Assembly (NCBI GenBank): GCA_030670615.1
Contig: DAOVBJ010000090.1
Coordinates: forward strand, 1-5,097
Source of the DNA: Candidatus Bathyarchaeota archaeon
GTDB taxonomy: Archaea; Thermoproteota; Bathyarchaeia; RBG-16-48-13; GCA-020355125
Direction of reading: 5' to 3'
DNA: 5,097 nt
Under the pieces are notes generated by a model. It saw nothing but the letters and a program-made list of their open reading frames with translations. It was not told where the DNA came from and made no database searches. Below, in pieces: positions 1-5,051 of the stretch. Numbering within the stretch: position 1 is the stretch's first letter; each line of letters opens with the position of its first letter. The position numbers and the translations under genes were made by a program.

Positions 1-1
1 T

Positions 2-232
2 CCTCTTAAAAAGGCGTGGAACGCTAAGATTAAAAAGAGAGTTCCCCGAGGCGTGAGGCTCGTTCGTAGCTTCGTTGAGAAGCACATGAAGGTTGAGAAT
101 CCCATTATAACTCAGGAAGTGAATGAATACCTCTGGAAAAGGGGTATTGAAGGCCTTCCCAGACGGGTACGCGTCAGAATCACAAGAGACGTCGATGATA
201 TTGTAAAAGTGTATCTGGTGAAAGGAGACTGA
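2..232 (+). CDS. rpl31e: Ribosomal protein L31e, C-terminal 76 residues (5' end outside window)
   Basis: Large-subunit ribosomal protein of the archaeal/eukaryotic L31e family, which sits near the peptide exit tunnel. The frame is open from the window edge to TGA at 230-232. The visible part reads PLKKAWNAKIKKRVPRG, then a helix with FVEKHMK, then VNEYLWKRGIEGLPRRVRVRI and an acidic turn (TRDVDD) before the last strand VKVYLV; the FVxxHMK, VNExxWxRGI and PRRxRVR blocks are hallmarks of the family. Archaeal L31e is usually about 80-95 residues, so only some 10-20 N-terminal residues are missing. It is followed after 1 nt by aIF6, and a GGAG inside its last codons (224-227) is the likely ribosome binding site of that gene, so the two are co-transcribed. 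In many archaea L39e lies just upstream; that would be outside this window. Confidence 0.95.
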   Translation, partial: PLKKAWNAKIKKRVPRGVRLVRSFVEKHMKVENPIITQEVNEYLWKRGIEGLPRRVRVRITRDVDDIVKVYLVKGD

Positions 233-233
233 G

Positions 234-905
234 TTGGCGGTACATGCGTTTGATTTAATGGGCAGCCCCAACATCGGTGTGTACGCGCTGACAACCAACA
301 GTTTAACAATCCTCCCCTTCGAAATCTCCTCAACGAAGGTCAAGAAAATGAAGGACCGCTTGGGAGGAGAAATCGTCTTTACTACGATCGGGGAGACCAG
401 GCTGGTGGGTGTGTTAGCTGTCGCGAATTCCAACGGCATCATTCTGCCCCACTTCGCCTCAGACGAGGAGGAAGAGGCTATAAAATTGGTTTGGAAGGGT
501 AACACCGCAAGAATTCAAAGTAAAAGAACCGCCTTGGGAAACTTAATTCTGGCTAACGACCATGGCGCCATTGCTTCAGCTAACTTGATTAGGGAGAAAG
601 CCGCTCTCAAGAAAATCAGGGACGTCTTAGACGTTGAAATCGTTTCGGGAGAAATCGCGGGGTTACCCTACGTTGGCTCCTTCGCCACCGCCACGAACAA
701 AGGTGTTCTCGCCCATCCGATGCTGAAAAATAGTGAACGCCAGGTACTGCGTGACGTCTTGAAGGTTCCCGTCGACGTTGGAACGATTAATGGAGGAATT
801 CCATTTGTTTCTTCAGGAGTGCTGGCCAACGAACACGGCGTGCTCATTGGCTCCCCCACGACGGGACCGGAAATAATGATCATCACAAACTTATTAGACA
901 GCTGA
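234..905 (+). CDS. eif6: Translation initiation factor aIF6 (ribosome anti-association factor)
   Basis: Archaeal homologue of eIF6, which binds the large ribosomal subunit and blocks premature joining of the small subunit; cytoplasmic. The 223-residue product matches the family length of about 220. It has the pentein architecture of repeated strand-helix units, seen as recurring N-x-x-G turns: SPNIGVYAL (11-19), NSNGIILP (65-72), NDHGAIAS (108-115), TNKGVLAHP (154-162) and NEHGVLIGSPTTGPEI (199-214). The start is read as TTG at 234-236 because GGAG at 224-227 lies 6 nt upstream and because the family's N-terminus (a short strand leading into G-x-PNIGVYA) begins here; the next ATG (258) would cut into that strand. 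It is separated by 1 nt from L31e. L31e-aIF6-LX-prefoldin-FtsY is a well known conserved archaeal order, which supports the call. No missing motif or frameshift is seen. Confidence 0.97.
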   Translation: MAVHAFDLMGSPNIGVYALTTNSLTILPFEISSTKVKKMKDRLGGEIVFTTIGETRLVGVLAVANSNGIILPHFASDEEEEAIKLVWKGNTARIQSKRTALGNLILANDHGAIASANLIREKAALKKIRDVLDVEIVSGEIAGLPYVGSFATATNKGVLAHPMLKNSERQVLRDVLKVPVDVGTINGGIPFVSSGVLANEHGVLIGSPTTGPEIMIITNLLDS

Positions 906-941
906 ACCTTACCCAAAGGGTCATTATTTGTCAACAACACG

Positions 942-950
942 TATAAATAA
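942..950 (+). promoter_or_regulatory. TATA-like box, possible internal promoter upstream of LX
   Basis: TATAAATAA lies in the only sizeable gap of the translation/targeting string. An archaeal TATA box is centred about 26 nt before the transcription start, which predicts a start near 970-975, just before the GAGG (975-978) that serves the ATG at 988. The spacing is coherent but the element is short and AT-rich sequence occurs by chance; there is no distinct BRE. If LX really starts at TTG 928, this sequence is coding and the promoter call fails. Confidence 0.35.
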
Positions 951-987
951 GCTTAATGAGTGGATAATTTTTCAGAGGAATGGAAAA

Positions 988-1221
988 ATGGTCGAAGTGA
1001 AAATCTTCAGGGTGGAAGGAGAGATCCTGAGCCCAAGCTACAGGACGACGTTTTCAAAGGACGTTCGAGCCGTGAGGCCTGAACATGCAGTGGAAAAGGT
1101 GTACATGGAGTTAGGCAGTCAACACAAGGTAAAGAGAGTTCACATGAAGGTTTATTCAATCAAGGAAATCACAGTGGAGGAAACCGAGGATCTCCTCATA
1201 AGGAACCTGAGCCGAGAGTGA
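988..1221 (+). CDS. rpl18a: Ribosomal protein LX (L18Ae/L20e family)
   Basis: Archaeal large-subunit protein LX, related to half of eukaryotic L18a. From the ATG at 988 the product is 77 residues, about the usual length of archaeal LX, and begins directly with the family's first strand, VEVKIFRVEGEI (2-13). It continues with the F-x-K-x-VRAVRPEHAVEKVYMELGS helix region (22-44) and KVKRVHMKVYSIKEI (47-61). GAGG at 975-978 is 9 nt before this ATG. A longer reading from TTG 928 is open (97 residues, with AAAGGG at 915-920 as a possible binding site) but its first 20 residues do not resemble the family, so ATG 988 is preferred. It ends 9 nt before the prefoldin gene and is probably co-transcribed with prefoldin and ftsY, perhaps also from its own promoter at about 942. 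Confidence 0.9.
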   Translation: MVEVKIFRVEGEILSPSYRTTFSKDVRAVRPEHAVEKVYMELGSQHKVKRVHMKVYSIKEITVEETEDLLIRNLSRE

Positions 1222-1230
1222 GATGTACCC

Positions 1231-1680
1231 ATGTCGCAAGTGAATAATGAACTGGAACGGTTGGTCGTTGAGCTTCAACTTCTTGAGAACGCCTTGGATA
1301 CCATACAGACAAGAATGGGATTGGTAAACGCTTCCATCAATGAATTACGAATGGCGAATGGGACGTTGGAAGGGTTGAAAAAGGAGCAAAAAGGCTCTAC
1401 CATCCTGGTTCCCCTTGGAGGAGGCTCCTACATGAAGGCGAAGATCGAGGACGCGGAGCGACTTATCGTCGGAATCGGCGCTGATGTAGCCGCGGAGAAG
1501 ACGGTGAACGCGGCTCAAGAAGATATCGTAACGAGAATTCTCGAGTTGGAAAAGGCTCGCAACGCTCTTCAACAACAGTTGGAGCAAACCATTTCTCGCA
1601 TGGAAGCTGTTCAACGAAGGGTTAGGGAGAGGACTCAACAGACATCCGCAGGAACGACGGAGAATGCTCGAGAAGCTTAA
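1231..1680 (+). CDS. pfdA: Prefoldin subunit alpha
   Basis: Alpha subunit of the hexameric archaeal chaperone prefoldin (two alpha, four beta), which holds unfolded nascent chains and passes them to the thermosome; cytoplasmic. The 149-residue product has the diagnostic layout: an N-terminal coiled-coil helix (about 1-52), a beta-hairpin block with STILVPLGGGSYMKAKI (56-72) and RLIVGIGADVAAEKT (77-91), then a second long coiled coil (about 92-136) rich in E, Q, R and L. The LVPLGGG motif and V-G-x-GAxVxxEK segment are typical of the alpha class. The tail (137-149) is polar and probably disordered. The start at ATG 1231 has only a weak GTGAG-type site overlapping the LX stop, consistent with coupled translation. 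Its last 17 nt overlap the start of ftsY. Confidence 0.95.
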   Translation: MSQVNNELERLVVELQLLENALDTIQTRMGLVNASINELRMANGTLEGLKKEQKGSTILVPLGGGSYMKAKIEDAERLIVGIGADVAAEKTVNAAQEDIVTRILELEKARNALQQQLEQTISRMEAVQRRVRERTQQTSAGTTENAREA

Positions 1681-2569
1681 AAACGCCTTCAGTCTCGTTA
1701 TCGATAAATTATCGCGAACCGAGTTAAGTGACGATAGCCTTGACCCACTTCTCTGGGAATTTAAGATAAGCCTCTTAGAAAACGATGTAGCTCTATCCGT
1801 CGCTGAAGAAATGTGCGATGAAATAAAGGAACGGCTTCTCGGAGAAGCGGTAGGGCGATTTGAAAACAAGAAAGAACGGGTAAATGACGCTCTACGGGAT
1901 GGCCTCTACAAAGTTTTGCAGGCTCCTGTGAACGTGGATCTTCTCGAAGCGGTGGCCATTAAACGGCGTGAACGAACACCTCTCATAATCGTTTTCGTTG
2001 GGGTGAATGGCACCGGTAAGACCACGACCATCGCGAAAGTCGCTAATCTTCTCCTTAAAAAGGGCTACTCTGTGGTCCTCGCGGGAAGTGACACTTATCG
2101 CGCTGGCTCTATTGAACAGCTCGAAGGCCACGCAAAACGCCTTGGCATCCGCATGATCAAACACGCTTACCGCTCTGACGCCGCTGCCGTCGCCTTCGAT
2201 GCGATAAACTACGCACGGAGTCACGGAATCAACGTTGTACTCGTGGACACTGCAGGGCGTATGCAGACGAACAGAAATCTGATCGACGAAATGAAAAAGA
2301 TCGTGAAAGTAGCGAAGCCACATTTAACCGTGTTGGTGGTGGATGCTCTTGCCGGAAACGACTCCGTTGATCAGGCTCAAATATTTGATGAAGCTGTAGG
2401 AATAAACGGCGTCATACTCACCAAGCTGGATGCTGACGTCAAAGGGGGCGCAGCCATCTCCATCGCCTTCGCCATCAAGAAGCCGATACTTTACCTGGGA
2501 ACAGGGCAGTTTTACGACGACCTCACCTCATTCGACCCCCGATTCTTAGTCGAAAGCATGGTGGGGTGA
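1664..2569 (+). CDS. ftsY: Signal recognition particle receptor FtsY (SRP GTPase)
   Basis: GTPase that docks the SRP-ribosome-nascent-chain complex at the cytoplasmic membrane by forming a heterodimer with SRP54. The 301-residue protein is an NG module with almost no A domain, typical of archaea. The N domain (about 1-95) is helical. The G domain shows the P-loop GVNGTGKT (113-120), the SRP-family insertion start DTYRAGSIEQL (143-153), DTAGR (195-199), the TKLD base-recognition motif (253-256) followed by VKGGAA (259-264), and the closing LGTGQFYDDLTSFDPRFLV (278-296). All motifs needed for GTP binding are intact, and FtsY rather than SRP54 is indicated by the absence of an M domain after the closing motif. 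The start at ATG 1664 has AGGAA at 1650-1654 and overlaps prefoldin by 17 nt. It is the last gene of the string and faces argF convergently. Confidence 0.97.
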   Translation: MLEKLKNAFSLVIDKLSRTELSDDSLDPLLWEFKISLLENDVALSVAEEMCDEIKERLLGEAVGRFENKKERVNDALRDGLYKVLQAPVNVDLLEAVAIKRRERTPLIIVFVGVNGTGKTTTIAKVANLLLKKGYSVVLAGSDTYRAGSIEQLEGHAKRLGIRMIKHAYRSDAAAVAFDAINYARSHGINVVLVDTAGRMQTNRNLIDEMKKIVKVAKPHLTVLVVDALAGNDSVDQAQIFDEAVGINGVILTKLDADVKGGAAISIAFAIKKPILYLGTGQFYDDLTSFDPRFLVESMVG

Positions 2570-2588
2570 GAAAATTTTATGCAGATTC

Positions 2589-2593
2589 TTTTT
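2589..2593 (+). terminator. T run after ftsY, possible archaeal terminator
   Basis: A TTTTT run lies 19 nt past the ftsY stop, preceded by ATTTTA at 2574-2579. Archaeal RNA polymerase commonly terminates at U tracts without a strong hairpin, and this is the end of a long + strand transcript facing a convergent gene. The tract is short, so support is positional only. Confidence 0.35.
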
Positions 2594-2711
2594 GACGTTT
2601 AACTTTCTGAAGTCAGGTCAGCAGTCAAGGAACGGGGAGCCTGTTGAAGATACACCTGTCCACTCGACACTGATAGATGCCTTCAAACTCAGATCGTCTG
2701 AATACGCCTCA

Positions 2712-3581
2712 TTAAACGAGTAGTTTCAGCAGCAAGGCTTTTGAAGTGTGCAATCTGTTCTCCGCTTCTGGGAAGACTTTGCTTTGAGGTGAGTCCAAGA
2801 CTTCGGAGGTTATTTCATAGCCCCTCTTGGCGGGAAGACAGTGTAAAACAATGCAGTTTTTTTTCGCCAACGAGAGAAGATTGGCATTCAGTTGGTAAGG
2901 CTTAAAGAGTTTAATCCTCATATCCTTCTCGTGTTCAAGGCCGAGGGAGACCCAGGTGTCTGTTACTAAGACATCTGCGTCTGCCGCGGCTTCTTTTGGA
3001 TCGCGTACAGTTTTTGCGGTGGTTTGAATCTTCGGCTCGAAACCCTTTGGCGTGGCAACGGTCATCTCCATCCCCATCATTTCCGCGCCTAGCATAAGGG
3101 AGTTGCACACGTTAGTTCCATCGCCCGTCCATCCCACCTTCAACCCCGTGAAATGCTTTTTCTCTTCTAAAATTGTGAGGAGGTCAGCGAGCGCCTGACA
3201 GGGATGGTATCGGTCGTCCATGCCGTTAATCACAGGTCGCTCACAGCCCTCAGCGAGTTCAACGAGTTGTTGATGGGTGAAGACCCGTGCCATCAATGCA
3301 TCACAGTATCCGCCTAAAACCTTGGCCTCATCTCTTATGTTCCCCTTCACGAAGTTGGTTTCTGTCCAGTTTAGGTTGACGGCGTGGCCTCCAAGCTGGT
3401 TCATGGCGACTTCAAAGGAGACCCGTGTCCGGGTAGACGTCTTCGCAAAGAGCATGACGAGCGTTTTCCCCTTAAGCTCCTGTGAATGGGGAGCCCGCTT
3501 GAGTTGGGAGGAGACCTCTAGAAGTTCGCTCAACTCCTGTCCATCGAGATCCTGTAACGTAAGAAAATCGTGTTCCGTCAT
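2712..3581 (-). CDS. argF: Ornithine carbamoyltransferase (variant ligand loops)
   Basis: Transfers the carbamoyl group of carbamoyl phosphate to ornithine, giving citrulline for arginine synthesis; soluble. Numbered from the ATG at 3581 (289 residues): STRTR (49-53) binds carbamoyl phosphate, R99 and HPCQ (126-129) complete that site, GDGTNVCNS (153-161) lies in the ornithine half, followed by TDTWVSLG (207-214), HCLP (247-250) and ENRLHTSKALL (274-284). Two departures are visible: the loop usually written LGRGES/IGHKES is NFVKGN (76-81) and one residue shorter, and the ornithine loop is SLG rather than SMG. The start is uncertain: TTG at 3623 adds 14 residues (MNNGERRKRVWDRL) and has a better site, GAGGAAGGGA, upstream; ATG 3581 fits the usual N-terminus (xxDFLTLxDL) better but has no clear site. 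It stands alone, convergent with ftsY and divergent from the zinc-ribbon gene. Another transcarbamylase of the same fold is possible but less likely. Confidence 0.9.
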   Translation of the reverse strand: MTEHDFLTLQDLDGQELSELLEVSSQLKRAPHSQELKGKTLVMLFAKTSTRTRVSFEVAMNQLGGHAVNLNWTETNFVKGNIRDEAKVLGGYCDALMARVFTHQQLVELAEGCERPVINGMDDRYHPCQALADLLTILEEKKHFTGLKVGWTGDGTNVCNSLMLGAEMMGMEMTVATPKGFEPKIQTTAKTVRDPKEAAADADVLVTDTWVSLGLEHEKDMRIKLFKPYQLNANLLSLAKKNCIVLHCLPAKRGYEITSEVLDSPQSKVFPEAENRLHTSKALLLKLLV

Positions 3582-3657
3582 TAACCGGTCCCACACTCTT
3601 TTACGGCGTTCCCCGTTATTCAATCTTCCCTTCCTCGTTTCCTTCGCGTTTCATACG

Positions 3658-3684
3658 GTTACAGAACGAGGTAGAGTTACAGAA
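3658..3684. repeat. Tandem direct repeat GTTACAGAA, 18-nt period, in divergent control region
   Basis: GTTACAGAA occurs at 3658-3666 and again at 3676-3684; extended to 12 nt the copies differ at one base (GTTACAGAACGA and GTTACAGAAAGA). They lie between argF on the minus strand and the zinc-ribbon gene on the plus strand. Two equally oriented copies 18 nt apart would put two binding sites on nearly the same DNA face, as in some regulator sites, but no known archaeal operator is recognised. Confidence 0.5.
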
Positions 3685-3715
3685 AGAAAGATTAATCAGT
3701 CTTCGACTCCTTATT

Positions 3716-3729
3716 TTGTCTTAAGACAA
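3716..3729. promoter_or_regulatory. Perfect 14-bp palindrome, candidate operator
   Basis: TTGTCTTAAGACAA is a perfect 14-bp inverted repeat with no spacer. It ends 30 nt before the GTG start of the zinc-ribbon gene and overlaps the weak TATA-like TTATTTT (3711-3717), the place where a homodimeric repressor would block initiation. It has no T tract behind it and no loop, so it reads as a DNA-binding site and not as a terminator. Confidence 0.45.
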
Positions 3730-3759
3730 GGGACTATACTCTTCGGGAAGGAGCATGAA

Positions 3760-4059
3760 GTGAAGATTTATGCGGTTTTGGGTATAATCCTAGCAGCACT
3801 GGGCGCTTTTGGTGCCCTCGTTTATTCTTCCATCTTCTTTGGCTTCTTCACTTCAGGCGTTTTTATCGTCGTTTACGACCTTATAACGGAAAAGGAGGGG
3901 GAAAAAGGGGAGAGACAGGTCTTAGAAGTCACGGCTCCTGCACCTCAATCACCATTAGCAATATCGTATCCGAAGTTTTGTCCGAACTGCGGCGTAAAAC
4001 TGGAGGCAAACGTCCGTAGTTGCCCCTTATGCGGGAAACAGCTTGGAGAGGACGTGTAA
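3760..4059 (+). CDS. Small membrane protein with C-terminal zinc ribbon, function unknown
   Basis: I do not recognise a named family. The 99-residue product begins with a hydrophobic stretch from about 3 to 41 (IYAVLGIILAALGAFGALVY, a short SS turn, IFFGFFTSGVFIVVYDLI) that reads as two closely spaced membrane helices. A charged linker (EKEGEKGER, 44-52) and a Pro/Ala-rich stretch follow, then a zinc ribbon: CPNCG (74-78) and CPLCG (88-92), with C74, C77, C88 and C91 as four ligands. The start is taken as GTG at 3760 because AAGGAG (3748-3753) lies 6 nt upstream; the nearby ATG at 3755 is out of frame and stops after two codons. The same frame is open far upstream, but only as antisense of argF. 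Its TAA directly abuts the ATG of the S49 protease gene, so the two are translationally linked and may work together. The ribbon could bind protein or nucleic acid, or just stabilise the tail. Confidence 0.8.
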   Translation: MKIYAVLGIILAALGAFGALVYSSIFFGFFTSGVFIVVYDLITEKEGEKGERQVLEVTAPAPQSPLAISYPKFCPNCGVKLEANVRSCPLCGKQLGEDV

Positions 4060-4860
4060 ATGGTGAGGAAACGCGTTTTCAACAGAAAATATCTTGCCTT
4101 GGGCTTTATACTGATGTTTCTCGGAGGATGGTTTTCCTTCGCCTACTATTTGTACTCAAATCAAGTCCTCATCATCAGCGTTCAAGGCTCGATAGTGGAC
4201 TTCGAAGCAACGACCCTCGCCCTGTACAGTGCGAAGATTAATAATAACGTTAAAGCCGTCATCCTTTACTTAAACACTCCCGGAGGCTCGGCATATCCCT
4301 GTCTAGAGATAGCTTCTTACGTGAAAGCCTTGGCTGAAGAAAAACCTGTTATCGCCGTGATGGGAGCGCAATGTACCTCAGGAGGCTACTACATCGCATC
4401 CTTCGCCACTTACTTATATGCTCGTGAAAACACCCTGACCGGCGGAGTCGGCGTCATCTCTGTTTGGGTAGACTTGTCCGAATACTATGAGCAGGAAGGA
4501 ATAAAGATTTGGGTCTGGCAAAAGGGTGAAGAAAAGGACCTCGGAGCCGATTGGCGATCGCCGACTGAAGAAGAGAACGCGTCGATCCAAGCAGAGGTGG
4601 ACGCTCTTTTCGTAAAGCTGATCAGTGACGTAACGACGAACAGGGATGAAAAGCTCTCAGAGTACGCGGTTTCCATAATCGGTTCAGGTGCGATCTTTTT
4701 GGGTTCTGAAGCCAAAGACTTGGGGTTAGTTGATGATATTGGGAACATCGTAAATGCAGTCGAGAAGGCGGTATCAAGGGAAATGGCGGGTCTTTGGAGG
4801 TTTACCATCGTCACACCAGAGATGAATGGCGTTCAACAATTTCTCAGAGCCCTGTTCTAA
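4060..4860 (+). CDS. sppA: Membrane-anchored S49 serine protease (signal peptide peptidase SppA-like)
   Basis: Short archaeal SppA-type protease, expected to degrade cleaved signal peptides or membrane-protein fragments at the outer face of the cytoplasmic membrane. In the 266 residues: a basic N-terminus (RKRVFNRK) and one membrane anchor (about 11-33), then the ClpP/crotonase-fold domain. The oxyanion region is NTPGGS (72-77). The nucleophile is Ser107 in TSGGYYIAS (106-114), and Lys159 in EEKDLG (157-162) lies 52 residues later, the spacing known for the Ser/Lys dyad of the short SppA enzymes. GGVGVIS (128-134) and the SPTEEE segment (167-172) are also family-typical, as is LGSEAKDLGLVDDIG (214-228). 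The catalytic set is therefore intact. GGAGAGG at 4045-4051 lies 8 nt before the ATG. It abuts the zinc-ribbon gene. Its only two cysteines, C81 and C105, are both near the active-site segments, where Ala or Ser is more usual. Confidence 0.92.
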   Translation: MVRKRVFNRKYLALGFILMFLGGWFSFAYYLYSNQVLIISVQGSIVDFEATTLALYSAKINNNVKAVILYLNTPGGSAYPCLEIASYVKALAEEKPVIAVMGAQCTSGGYYIASFATYLYARENTLTGGVGVISVWVDLSEYYEQEGIKIWVWQKGEEKDLGADWRSPTEEENASIQAEVDALFVKLISDVTTNRDEKLSEYAVSIIGSGAIFLGSEAKDLGLVDDIGNIVNAVEKAVSREMAGLWRFTIVTPEMNGVQQFLRALF

Positions 4861-5012
4861 CTGCTTGCAGCTGGTTGTTCTCAGGTAAGGGAGGTTCAGG
4901 CTGCCTACTACGAAAGCAATGATAAACGTGCACATGATATAGAAGCGCGTAAGACCACCCATAGAAACGGGAGAGACGTTACCACATGAACAAAAGGGCT
5001 GTTGGAGGGGTC

Positions 5013-5021
5013 TTTTTATAA
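5013..5021 (+). promoter_or_regulatory. TATA-like box for the gene leaving the window
   Basis: TTTTTATAA is the best TATA-like sequence in the window. It lies after a purine-rich GGAGGGG, in a non-coding stretch, and predicts transcription starting around 5040-5045, shortly before the ATG at 5052. The resulting leader would be very short with no clear Shine-Dalgarno site, as is common for first genes in many archaea. Confidence 0.5.
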
Positions 5022-5051
5022 CCGTAAAGTTAAAAGATGGGTTGCACATTG

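Noticed and set aside
1345..1869. Long minus-strand open frame of 174 codons.
   Set aside because: It is antisense to conserved prefoldin and ftsY codons and its translation is Ser/Arg/Leu-rich with no recognisable motif.
2641..2711. Possible C/D box guide RNA (TGATAGA and CTGA sequences) after ftsY.
   Set aside because: The C box does not match RTGATGA and no paired C'/D' boxes with correct spacing were found on either strand.
3617..3655. Short minus-strand upstream frame (MKREGNEEGKIE) before argF, considered as an attenuator-like leader peptide.
   Set aside because: It contains just one Arg codon, no alternative hairpins are evident, and the binding-site-like purines inside it more likely serve the TTG start of argF.
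3277..3759. Long upstream extension of the zinc-ribbon gene frame.
   Set aside because: Most of it is antisense to conserved argF codons and the translation is low-complexity and unlike a protein family; the GTG at 3760 with a well-placed AAGGAG explains the gene.
4893..4915. AGGCTGCCT, considered as a terminator hairpin for the protease transcript.
   Set aside because: Only four base pairs around one central base, with no T run following.
4861..4989. In-frame open stretch after the protease stop, beginning LLAAGCS, which looks like a lipoprotein lipobox.
   Set aside because: It has no start codon or binding site, follows a normal TAA, lacks the hydrophobic stretch a lipobox needs before it, and a 42-codon open stretch is not improbable by chance.
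4774..5049. Minus-strand frame with a hydrophobic segment (FYIMCTFIIAFVVGSLNLPYL), resembling a small membrane protein.
   Set aside because: It overlaps the 3' end of the protease gene by about 87 nt, no internal ATG has a binding site, and no promoter is evident on that strand. A real small protein cannot be fully excluded.
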